A stretch of 64,000 nucleotides of DNA, taken from Linum tenue. Its lineage: Eukaryota > Streptophyta > Magnoliopsida > Malpighiales > Linaceae. The notes beneath the pieces were generated by a model. The model was not told the origin of the DNA, ran no database searches, and saw only the letters and a program-made list of their open reading frames with translations. Each line of letters opens with the position of its first letter. Within the stretch, counting starts at the first letter, position 1. The stretch is taken from positions 64,492,200 to 64,556,199 of the forward strand of contig CAMGYJ010000005.1 of NCBI GenBank assembly GCA_946122785.1. The letters are read 5' to 3'. Shown in pieces: positions 42,896 through 52,829 of the stretch. Position numbers and translations under genes: made by a program.

Positions 42896-43620
42896 GTTAA
42901 ACTCAGAAGTGATAATCTGTAAAGATTGTGATAATCACATTTGTAAAGAATAAGTATATTATCATAATGTAAAATAAACCGCATTTGAGCTAGTTCGATT
43001 GATGTTATTGAGATAGGATAACTTAGGATATGTTCCCAAATCTACTATATCCAATTTGTCATGTCTTATAAGGTTGTAATAAAGTTTACAATAGATAATA
43101 TCTTAGTCACTAAATGTTAAACTCCTTAACCATCATATGTAAACATTATGATAATCAAGTTGATAAGTAAAATAACATATGATTTATAGGGTCAGACTGG
43201 CGTACATTAGGCGTATACTATACGCAGGTACTACTAGTGAGATATCTCTATCTAAACTATGTATTAAATCGAGTTTGGGGTATGATACTATACCCTAACC
43301 TCTAATGGATAAACCCAAGACACCGATTTTCTAAACCCCAACCCGAAGTTTAATTTAATGGAAAAAAATTGACCATTGAGATCGGTCGTAGCTCATTTAA
43401 GTACATCTAACGGTTAGATCACCTGTTGTATACTATACGTCTAACGTACATCAGTCATTACCCTGATTTATAATAAAAAAAAACTTTCATTTGAGATAGT
43501 CCGAGTGATATTATATGGAAGATGAGATAACTCACCATAGAGTCTCAGATCTAATGTACTCAATTAGTCAGTTCATATAAGGTCGTAATATAGTAAATTA
43601 GCGATGCCTTCCACATAAAA
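42896..43620. repeat. Two diverged ~215-bp direct repeats, second split by a MITE
   Basis: CTTAGTTACTAAATGTTAAACTC near 42888 and CTTAGTCACTAAATGTTAAACTC near 43107 start two related blocks. Each continues through GATAATCA..., CATTTGAG(C/A)TAGT, and TCATGTCTTATAAGGT/TCATATAAGGT. The second block is interrupted by the element at 43189-43463. Confidence 0.7.
43189..43463. mobile_element. Mutator-type MITE, 9-bp TSD TGATTTATA
   Basis: A 275-bp element starting GGGTCAGACTGGCGTAC and ending GTACATCAGTCATTACCC, flanked by TGATTTATA at 43180-43188 and 43464-43472. It carries the core ATGATACTATACCCTAACC (43283-43300) shared with the foldback MITEs at 7397-9053, but has different termini. Confidence 0.9.
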
Positions 43621-43674
43621 ATTCAAAATTAGATACATATTTGAAAGACTATAATTTTGAAACACAAAAAAGAT

Positions 43675-44040
43675 GAATGCACCAAAATTGTTCGTCTTTA
43701 TTTTTCACAAAAAGTTGAAAAATACTAAAAAATTTCTCCTTTCTCTTCCCAAAATGAAAGGCATTCAAGTTTCTCAATTTTTTCTCTTCTGAAAATCTTG
43801 AAAGCACAAAAGTTCCTCCTTCTTTACTCCCCCCAAAATTTGGAGACACAAAAACTTTCTCCCTTATTTATCTTTTCATAAATAAAAATATACCAAAGCT
43901 TCCCACTTCTTACTCTTCCCATAAATCAAAAGCACCAAAATTTCCACTTGTTTCTTTTTTCAAAAATGAAAGCACCAAATTTCTCTATTCTTTCTCATTC
44001 AAAAAAATTGAGAACACCAAAATTTACCCCTTCTTTTAAA
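43675..44040. repeat. Degenerate minisatellite, ~50-60-bp unit
   Basis: The motif (T)CTCTTCCCAAAA(A/T)GAAAGCACCAAAATTTC recurs about six times with heavy variation in pyrimidine runs and A-runs. No coding capacity. Confidence 0.7.
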
Positions 44041-44131
44041 TTAATCAAAGAACCAAATAATTTAATCTATTTAGATTTAATTGATAACTTTGTTGAATAG
44101 TTAAATTAATTAGAAGTTTAACATATATATA

Positions 44132-44555
44132 TGTTAGTGTCAAGCTGGTAACTAGGAGACGTACACAAATAAAGTGGGGAACGAGATTGCTTGTATTCAA
44201 TGAGAGGAGGGTTACAGAGGATGTCGTAGAGAGAGAATGAGAATTACACGAGATTTGTATAGAGTAAGAAAACCTCCCTTTTTCTTGGTGGAGTAAATGT
44301 CATATTTATTGCCTCAACCTTGGTAGGTGAACATTTAATGTGACAAGACCAGCATGTCAAGGCAGGTGAGCAGGTTCCCAAGGTAACTCTTTAGGATCAA
44401 GGACGTATGACTGCGCCAGTGCCAACGCATAATCGGGCATGTGTCTAAGCTAATGCATTATTAGGGCACGTGTTACACAAACAGGTTAATGGCAGCTAGT
44501 GCGCTTAGGTAGAAATCACTCCTGGCTAGCTCGCCCAGATAGTCACACCCCAACA
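44132..44555 (-). repeat. 3' LTR of the Tat-like element (424 bp)
   Basis: Plus-strand edges TGTTAGTGTC and CACCCCAACA. Partner of 57220-57631, with shared blocks such as GGGGAACGAGATTGCTTGTA and AGGTAACTCTTTAG. Confidence 0.9.
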
Positions 44556-44569
44556 ATTTCCCCCAACAG
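44556..44569 (-). promoter_or_regulatory. Polypurine tract of the Tat-like element
   Basis: The minus strand reads CTGTTGGGGGAAAT immediately before the LTR start TGTTGGGG, the plus-strand priming position. Confidence 0.75.
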
Positions 44570-45011
44570 GATGTAATCTGCGGTTGCCTCCAGCTTTTGA
44601 CTTCGATGTCACCCTTGTTGTGTCGCAAGTGCTTGCTTCTTCTGTGCGACACTCTTTACTTAAGCGTTGTAGTCTTTTGCGCTTGTTACTTTCTGTTTGA
44701 AGTTGTTGGGTGAGGTAGGCATATTTTTTTTACTTTCCCTCGTCGAGGTATGTTGCCTAAGTCGGGGCGTTCCGTGGTTGCCTACTTTCTTCGTTGGGTT
44801 TATTATATTCGTATTTTTGTCGGATGGCGAGGTTGCCCCTCAGTAGAGGTCGCACTAGAAAAGGCGAGGTGTTGACTATTTTGTCTTGTGACTCTCTAGG
44901 AGGTGGCTTATGTGACGCTCTGTGGACCTTTTGTTTGGGTGGCAGATTTGAAATTTGAATTCCGCGATTCGGCGTCAATTTCAAGGACTCCTGCATCGGT
45001 TGGGTTTTCTC

Positions 45012-46500
45012 TGTTTCTATATAAAAGTAGACGGTACGGCCTTGTTTCTGTCTTCTGATTTTCTCTTCTTCATTCATCACTTCTCCTTCTCTTTCGAACA
45101 TCGTTGTTTCCGACCTTCATGTGTTTTACATTCAAGATGTTTGTCGAGAAGATCGTCGTCAAAGTAGTGGTCGAAATCGACAAAGAAGGTAATGCTTTTT
45201 CTAACTTTCATCTAGATTTTATAGGCAGGCCAAGGGGTAGGATTTGTTAGATGGGACCTTCCGACTACCCCTATTATGATAATGTCAGCGGTAATGAATT
45301 CCTCCGACGAGAGAGCTACTCAGGGCAACAATGAGGAAAACTTGAGGGAAGTTTGCTCTGGTGAAGTGAGTCGGCGTGCCAGAAAGGGGTTGATGGCGAA
45401 GGAGGAATCTGATGTGTGTGAAGCTTTGGAGACGGACAACTCTTTGACTTTGTCAAAATCTGAGTCGTATTCCGTGTTTGCCACAGTTCGCGTTACCGAA
45501 GTTATCACGCGTCTTGGGGTCAATTATGTTGAAATTAACTACAACATTTTTTATTGGGATGACAAGTTCGAGGACAGCGAGGTTCCCTCAGAGCACCTGG
45601 TGCGCGGCCCAGACCACGCATCTACACTCATCCGGGATTATGTTTTCCAGTATGTGTGAGGGCTTAGTTTGCCGCCTCACTGGCAATACGCTGCACCCTT
45701 AGAGTTTAGTCACGTTGGGAATTGCCCCCCGAGGTGGTTTGGCGTTTACACTGAGTCTAGACGGATGGGTTTTAGATTCCCCATATAGCCTTTATTCTGC
45801 ATATTGTAATCACTACTAAAATGCTCGATAGCACGGTTTTCTCCTTCAGTAATTTTCTACACTTGCGTGCTTCGATCCATGTGCATGCAAAGAGACGAAA
45901 CTTGCATCCGTCTTAGGGCCATTTCAGTGCTTCTATAAGTTGAAGGTTCTGCGTCTGAAAAGAGGTAATGGGCTCTCTATAAAGAGGCATGATAACCGTC
46001 ATGACAGGTATGTGTATGGCTCACGGAAGTTGGACAAGAATTGGTTTGATAATTTTTTTAGGTTAAGGCAGTGTCTGGCGAGTTGTCTATGCTAGCCGTG
46101 GATTTTCAATCCGCGTGGTCCAAAGGGAGTTTGAAGAAATTCAAGTCCATGATCAGAGATTTCACTCAGCTTGAGATGCATTACGACCTGTTGTTGAAAG
46201 AGCGTGTAGATCTCTATCAAAAGGGGTCGCACGAAGCTGATTTTTCTTAGATTTTTGTTGATGGTTATTTAGTGTTCCACCGCTTTCTGAGTTATGTATC
46301 TGTTGTATTAATCGGATTCTCACGACCCATTTGTTGCAAGACTGGATTACAAGTTCGTCGCATCAATGATGACTATGGCTCATATTCCTGCACCGTCAAA
46401 GGGTGTGGGTGGCGGGCAAAAACGAGGTTCATAAGCAGATGGCAGCGAAAGAGCCCTTAAGGCGGCGAGGGTGGAGCCTCGAGCAGGAGCCCTTTAAAAA
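45012..46500 (+). pseudogene. Opposite-strand ORF region of the Tat-like element
   Basis: A TATATAAAA box (45018-45026) precedes ATG 45137-45139 (MFVEKIVVKVVVEIDKEG), with a possible GT splice donor at 45188. Open plus-strand coding continues at 45276-45659, 45900-46250 and 46272-46460 in changing frames, with FQCFYKLKVLRLKRG, YGSRKLDKNWFDNFF and MIRDFTQLEMHYDLLLKERVDLYQ. This resembles the 'putative plant transposon protein' type encoded antisense in Tat-lineage elements, but the match is by style and I cannot confirm it. Stops and frame changes mean no intact product. Confidence 0.55.
45018..45026 (+). promoter_or_regulatory. TATA box for the opposite-strand ORF
   Basis: TATATAAAA, about 110 bp upstream of ATG 45137 and facing away from the element's own transcription. 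It follows a pyrimidine-rich segment (TTTTCTCTGTTTC). Confidence 0.55.
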
Positions 46501-46679
46501 GTAAAGCCTCCCAGACCGCAGAAGGGTGGAAGCAGAATTTCTACTTCACGCCCCAACCAGCAGACGCTACCTAACATGGAAGCTTTTCAAGACACATTGG
46601 CAGTCAGTACGTGGAAGTGCGTCTTCCCGTCAATAAATTGTGGTCCAAGTGGTATGAGTGTCATCCTGTGAGCTCATGG

Positions 46680-47440
46680 TCACTGGTTTGAATCTACACA
46701 TTGTACATTTTTCTTCCCACGGGATGTGGACATATGTGATAGACTGGAAATATGTAGCGGTTTCTTGTATCCCAAGGACGTATTGCGCGAGCCCTTCCTC
46801 TCTAGCATCAAACGCACCATGAGCTGGTTGACTAACCTTGTGCTCAAGAAAATACTAAGTTCGATGGAATCCTTGTGGCAGATGGTCAAATGGGTTGTGG
46901 TAGGCCTTGACTTTTTGACTGATTTGCCTCTCAAAAACTGAATTGATTAGGCATTGATAGGTAGCGCCCGCATTCTTCAATCCAAACGGAATCCCTAAGA
47001 AGCATAAATTGATGAATGGAGTCACGAACACAGTTTTTCTTTGTCTTTGAGGCTCATTGGAATTTGGTGGTACCCCAAAAACATGTCTACGAATGAGAGA
47101 ATCGTGTGACTGGACTGTATGTCTACCTAAAAGTCGATCAACGGCAGTGGATACGGATTGATGGGCATACTTTGTTGATGGTTGTATAATCCACGAACAT
47201 GAGCCATGATCCCAATGTTTTCTTCACCAAGACCACATTAGACAGCCACTTCGGATATTGTATCAGTCTTATCAAAACCACTTCCAGTAGTCGTGCCACT
47301 TTGTCTTTGATGGCTTTCTGTTTCTCTCCCTTGAAAGTGCGACGTGCTTGCTTCAAGGGTTCGTAATGCTTCGGTACCGCCAGGCAGTGTTTTTGACCTC
47401 CCTCTGTACTCTGGGCATATCTTGGGTCTGGGTGCTTCAT
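46680..47440 (-). pseudogene. Tat-like reverse transcriptase, truncated
   Basis: 47138-47440 encodes KVARLLEVVLIRLIQYPKWL then VVLVKKTLGSWLMFVDYTTI and NKVCP, the canonical start of Tat/Athila RT. The minus strand near 46930-47100 gives FVDMFLGYHQIPM, VFVTPF and FGLKNAGATYQ, the palm motifs. The YVDD motif and beyond are not found before the antisense ORF region. Frame breaks are present. Confidence 0.82.
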
Positions 47441-47699
47441 GCGAAGAGCTATTTGTACTGTTTGAGCAGTTGTATGAGCAGCTCCTGCATTTTGTCAGGA
47501 ACGTGAGTGAGATGCGAATCTTTTGCTTGGGCTTGGTGGGGTCCAATAGTATCTGGCAGTCGGAGTCTGACGAAGTGGGCATGGATACTCTTCCACCCAT
47601 GTATCGACGATGTCTTTCTTCGTTGGGTTGGTTGTTCCCATGGTTAGCCCTTCATGCATCCTATTCCTTTGGAAATTGGGAACTTAAGCAATTGATGGC

Positions 47700-48341
47700 T
47701 TGTTGAGGGTAAGGCCTTGAACCTGGCAAGGAAAGGCTATCCAAGTATCACGTTGTCCGGTGACTGGCAATCCACGATAATAAACTTGATTTTCTCTGTT
47801 GTGCGTGGTGACTGGTCACCTAATACGACTAGCAGGGTTATGGAACTGATCACTGGCACACGTGACCTAGAGAACCCGACAAAGTTTCCCTGCGCATAAC
47901 GAATCATCCTCGCATCAATTTCCATTTGGTTCAGGATCTTCTTGAACAGTATATCCGCGATGCTACTCCATCTATGCGTAGACGGTGTATCTTACACGCG
48001 GTTATCAGAGCGTCACAAGCAAAGGGTCTTCTGACGGTACCCCCTTAGGGTATCCACCATCACTAAAAGAATTGGTACTGAGTGGGTTGTCTCTGCTGCT
48101 GCACACTCGACCAGCATTTGCCTCTTCGTCTTTATTGTTGGCCTGATGCCTTCTCCGGTCACCACCCCAGTTTCTTTCCGCAGCATTACTTCTCCTGTTG
48201 TTTTGTTGTATCCTGCCTATGGCAGAAGCGGTGGTTTCCATTGGGTTTTTGCTCTTCTGTTGTATAAATTACGCTAAGTGACCTCATCTAATCAGGGATT
48301 CGATCTATGTTCGGAGGTTGTATAAGTTTTCTCTGAGATGC
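47700..48341 (-). pseudogene. Tat-like protease/gag C-terminus, broken
   Basis: 47737-47925 encodes ISSITLLVVLGDQSPRTTEK and FIIVDCQSPDNVILG, the protease flap and ILGRP region of Tat elements. Upstream frames up to 48341 are fragmentary gag C-terminus. The 48342 insertion cuts gag here. Confidence 0.7.
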
Positions 48342-49321
48342 TGATAAGCCCCAAAGCAGGGTTTAAGGTCAAAGCTACGCAGCAAAGAGGTCTGGAACCT
48401 CGGATTGTGATCTCGAACAAGAACACCCACAAAACAGGGCTGTTTTGTAGTTTGGATGAGAAGTTTCGTGCAACTTTCACCAGGGAAAGAGGCTCGATAA
48501 CTATAAATCGAAGCTTGGCCACGTTCAATGGGACTAATCGAACGATACAAGCACAAGATCGAACTAGAAAACCCTAGGACGATCTCAAAAACCCACAAGC
48601 AAGAAGCTATGGCGATAAACTCTCGGTTTATTCGATTAACTCTCAAAAGCTGACTAATACATCATAGACACGAGCTTAAATAGGTAAAGTAAACTTACAA
48701 CACAAGTAAACAATGTCCTAAACAAACCAGAATTCAAAGGAAACCAAATCTAACTCGAAAACAGTTAGAATTCCTAAACTGTGAACAAATCCTAATCAGA
48801 ATAGGATTCGGATTTCTTGTTTCTTCAGGCAGCAGCTTCACTGTCGACACGAACGTCTGCCTCTTCGTTCGAACCCTTCTATGCATCAATCAGCTCCTCC
48901 AATCCCACGACGTTGCTCAAGAAAGTGTGTAGTTTCATGTGGTAGAGAGCTTGAAGCTCGACTCATGCTGACCTCCTTCGCACAAGCCTCCAAAAGTGCT
49001 AACCCGAACTCACTTCCTGCCTTAGCCAAATTCTGGCAGATTCTCGGTTTCAACATAGGGTTTTGATAGGCTCCGAAAACGACCTTCCTGGCCTCCTTTT
49101 GAGCTCCAAAGTGTCCCAATGGAATCAGCAACTCTTTCTCTTAAAAACAAATGCAAGAACTCGACTTTCCACTACACCAATAAGAAGTTGTAACTGTCCA
49201 AAGTAGTGTACCCGAGACGTTTTCAACACTTAGCCAAAATTCAGGAAACAAAGTGGTGAATATGATTCTTCCTTGGGCAATCAAACCAAGCTTGTCAATG
49301 GCCTTTAATGGAATCATATCA
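48342..49321 (-). repeat. LTR1 of the tandem cluster
   Basis: Plus-strand edges TGATAAGCCC and GGAATCATATCA. It differs from LTR2 by roughly ten substitutions that I can see, more than LTR2 differs from LTR3. The purine tract AAGAGGGGGGGCC (minus strand) adjoins it at 49322-49334. Confidence 0.93.
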
Positions 49322-51849
49322 GGCCCCCCCTCTTGAAAAGTGTTGCCCTCAACACTTTGGTCCTCCGCTGCTCGAACCTCTCACAGAATTGACTCCAGAT
49401 AGGATCTCAAGAAGGGCCTGCATACTCGAAATTTTCCAGAAGAGGGTTAGAGTTCTTCGCTTGTTGAATTGGGGCTTTTGAAATCCAGCATCCCTCGCCC
49501 AATTGATGTCGTCCATCGTCTTTGGAATGCTTCGAATTGAAATTCTGGCCCGGTAGTGTACCTCGAATCATCTCCGGCGGCGTCGATTCGACTTGTCCTC
49601 TTTTCCCGCCACCGACGGGTTTAAAAATCCCAGAACCCAGATATGCCAATTTCGAATTGGGCGTTTTTCCCACAAGGATCGTTGTGTCGAATTGATCGCT
49701 CCCAGAGCTTCCCCTGACCTCATGTAATGATTTGGCAGTCGTGGTTTGGGTCGAATCACCCTCGATCGCCCCAACCAATAAGCTCGAATTTTGGTCGAGT
49801 TTTGCCATTTTCAGAGCATTTTCGGCGCGATTTGGATCCAGTAATGGAGGCATGATTACCTCAATCGAAGTTGTGGGTGAGCTTCCTGAGGTGTTTTGCA
49901 TCGTGTCTGCAGTCTCAGGCACGTCCGAATCATTCCCAGTTGGCCTGCCCCATTCACCCTCTCTCCTGCTCTGCTCCGGTGCCGTGACACAGGGTCGTCG
50001 GCGACGAGGAGTCCTGGGTTGCTTGTACCCTGTGAGCATCAGTTTCTGAAGCACCGTGTTGCTTCCTCGAGGATCCTCGGATCCTTCCATAAGAGCGTCC
50101 TTCTTCGAACGGCGCTGATTCGCCTCCATCTGCCGTCGATCCGCCCTGACTTCCTCCGGTGACATTGGCTGAAGTGTATACTGCTTACCCAGATGACGAA
50201 CCGTATATTGGTTGGTGTCTCCATAATGACAAACTCCCCTGTCGAATTGCCAGGGTCTCCCAAGCAGTATATGGGCAGCTTGCATCGGAGCCACATCGAA
50301 TTCGAGCTCATCCTTATACCTCCCAATTTCGAAGTTTACTTTAGCCCGCTTCGTCACTCGAATTGTCCCGTAATCATTCAGCCAATGTAAATTGTAAGGC
50401 TCAGGGTGTCGAATTGTGCTCAACCCAAGTTTGTTTACAGCATCTTGACTGATGACGTTTGTACAGCTCCCGCCATCGATGATTACTGAAAGAACCTTAC
50501 CTTGGACCAGGCAACGAGAATGAAACAAGTTGTCTCGTTGGCTGAAGTCGGGTTCACTTGTGACGGTTAGAGCCCTCCTGCTGACTTTTAGAAGATTCCC
50601 AGATGCAGGAGTTTCCATTTCAATCTTCTCATCGACCTTCTCCTCCTCGCTGGAGTCAGATTGCTCGTCGTCAGTGAGGTATGCACCGTCTCTGATCACC
50701 AATGTTTTCAAATTAGGACACTGATTGGCCTTGTGGCCGCGTCCATGGCATTTGAAGCACTGTATACCACCCGATCGCTCAATTGGAGCAGGATTCGTGT
50801 TCTTGGTAACAGGTTTAGAAGAATCAAACCGAGTAGGAGTCGGATTGGACTCTACAACTGACTCGGCCCCCTGTTTGCTTACCGGAGTAAACTTCCGGCC
50901 GGACAGCAACTTCTGTTGCTTCTCTATTTTGATGGCGAGGTGCAAAGCGTCTTCTAGGTCCACAAATTACCTTAAGTCGACTTCTTGCCGGATCTCTCGA
51001 TTCAAACCATGGAGGAATCTCGCAATCGTGGCCTCCATGTCCTCTCGCACATCAGTTCGCATCAGTAGCAGCTCCAATTCACGGAAGTACTCCTCCACAC
51101 TACGCCCTCCCTGTCGAATCGCTTGTAACGACTCGTGGAGCTCCCTCTGATAGTATGCCGGCACGAAACGATCGCGCATCAAACCTCGCAGGTCTTCCCA
51201 GTCCGTGACTTCTGGCTGCAAGTTCTGCCGTCGTCGTAGACGAGTTTTCTCCCACCACTTAGCTGCATAGTCAGTGAATTCGAAGGTAGCCAGAGCCACC
51301 TTTTGTTGTTCTGTGTAATGACCACACTGGAAGAAAAGAACCATCTTCCGCTCCCAATCCAATTATGCCGATGCATTGATTGTGCCCTGAAACGCCGGTA
51401 CCGTCAATTTGATCCCCGGTGGGATCGCCGGTGGGTCTTCACGATTATCACGCCGTTCTCGGCGGCCACGATCGTGATGGGGTTCGGCGACGACAAGTCA
51501 TCGTTCCAATTCTGCAATCCTGTCCAGCAATTCCTGATTGCCTGCCGGATTTGCGTCGCCGGGTGCTCCCTCTTCGCGGTCTCTGTTTTCCGGCCGAATA
51601 ATTGTGTCAAACCTCTGGTCAACTTCCCTTTTAAACTGACCTAATTGCTCTTGGATTTCAGTATGGAATCGCTCCCCCATTCGATCCAGAAGCTCATCCA
51701 TGTTAAACGTTTGCCCCGCCATGGATTGCCCTTCGAATTGCTTTCTCAATTCCTGACGTCGAACTGCAGGATCACTGGAAACGGGACCTTTTGATCTCGT
51801 CCAACGCGTCGTACTGTCCACTGCGTTTGAACCAGGCGATGATGCCACT
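49322..51849 (-). pseudogene. gag-protease body 1
   Basis: A single frame enters from LTR2 (ATG 52154, or more likely the internal MAGQTFNMDELLDRMGERF at about 51720) and runs to 49407. Features in order: coiled-coil-like N-terminus, gag core (ALATFEFTDYAAKWWEKT, MRDRFVPAYYQRELH, GGRSVEEYFREL), zinc knuckle CFKCHGRGHKANQC, acidic linker, protease with IIDGGSCTNVIS active site and ILLGRPWQFD, then a spacer with no RT. In-frame stops: 51498-51500 (CGA to TGA relative to body 2), 51363-51365 (TAA, shared with body 2) and 50967-50969 (TAA for TCA). Family resemblance is to Reina/CRM-like chromovirus gag-PR. Confidence 0.9.
51832..51849 (-). promoter_or_regulatory. Primer binding site candidate, body 1
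   Basis: The minus strand reads AGTGGCATCATCGCCTGG directly after the LTR. The position is right for a primer site, but I could not assign the tRNA. An identical copy lies at 55340-55357. Confidence 0.5.
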
Positions 51850-52829
51850 TGATAAGCCCCTAAGCAGGGTTTAAGGTCAAAGCTACGCAGCAAAGAGGTC
51901 TGGAACCTCGGATTGTGATCTCGAACAAGAACACCCACAAAACAGGGCTGTTTTGTAGTTTGGATGAGAAGTTTCGTGCAACTTTCACCAGGGAAAGAGG
52001 CTCGATAACTATAAATCGAAGCTTGGCCACGTTCAATGGGACTAATCGAACGATACAAGCACAAGATCGAACTAGAAAACCCTAGGACGATCTCAAAAAC
52101 CCACAAGCAAGAAGCTATGGCGATAAACTCTCGGTTTATTCGATTAACTCTCAAAAGCTGACTAATACATCATAGACACGAGCTTAAATAGGTAAAGTAA
52201 ACTTACAACACAAGTAAACAATGTCCTAAACAAACCAGAATTCAAAGGAAACCAAATCTAACTCGAAAACAGTAAGAATTCCTAAACTGTGAACAAATCC
52301 TAATCCGAATAGGATTCGGATTTCTTGTTTCTTTAGGCAGCAGCTTCACTGTCGACACGAACGTCTGCCTCTTCGTTCGAACCCTTCTATGCATCAATCA
52401 GCTCCTCCAATCCCACGACGTTGCTCAAGAAAGTGTGTAGTTTCATGTGGTAGAGAGCTTGAAGCTCGACTCATGCTGACCTCCTTCGCACAAGCCTCCA
52501 AAAGTGCTAACCCGAACTCACTTCCTGTCTTAGCCAAATTCTGGCAGATTCTCGGTTTCAACATAGGGTTTTGATAGGCTTTGAAAACGACCTTCCTGGC
52601 CTCCTTTTGAGCTCCAAAGTGTCCCAATGGAATCAGCAACTCTTTCTCTTAAAAACAAACGCAAGAACTCGACTTTCCACAACACCAATAAGAAGTTGTA
52701 ACTGTCCAAAGTAGTGTACCCGAGACGTTTTCAACACTTAGCCAAAATTCAGGAAACAAAGTGGTGAATATGATTCTTCCTTGGGCAATCAAACCAAGCT
52801 TGTCAATGGCCTTTAATGGAATCATCTCA
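51850..52829 (-). repeat. LTR2 (shared middle LTR)
   Basis: Serves as 5' LTR for body 1 and 3' LTR for body 2. Ends TGATAAGCCC and AATCATCTCA (CTCA for ATCA in LTR1 and LTR3). No target-site duplication flanks it. Confidence 0.93.

Noticed and set aside
47344..47706. 120-codon plus-strand ORF over the Tat-like RT/PR region
   Set aside because: Shadow of the minus-strand pol remnant, which has family motifs in the opposite strand.
51498..52154. Gag starting at an ATG inside the LTR (52154 or 55662)
   Set aside because: The open frame simply runs through the LTR and primer site; the internal start MAGQTFNMDELLD after the primer site is more plausible for gag.
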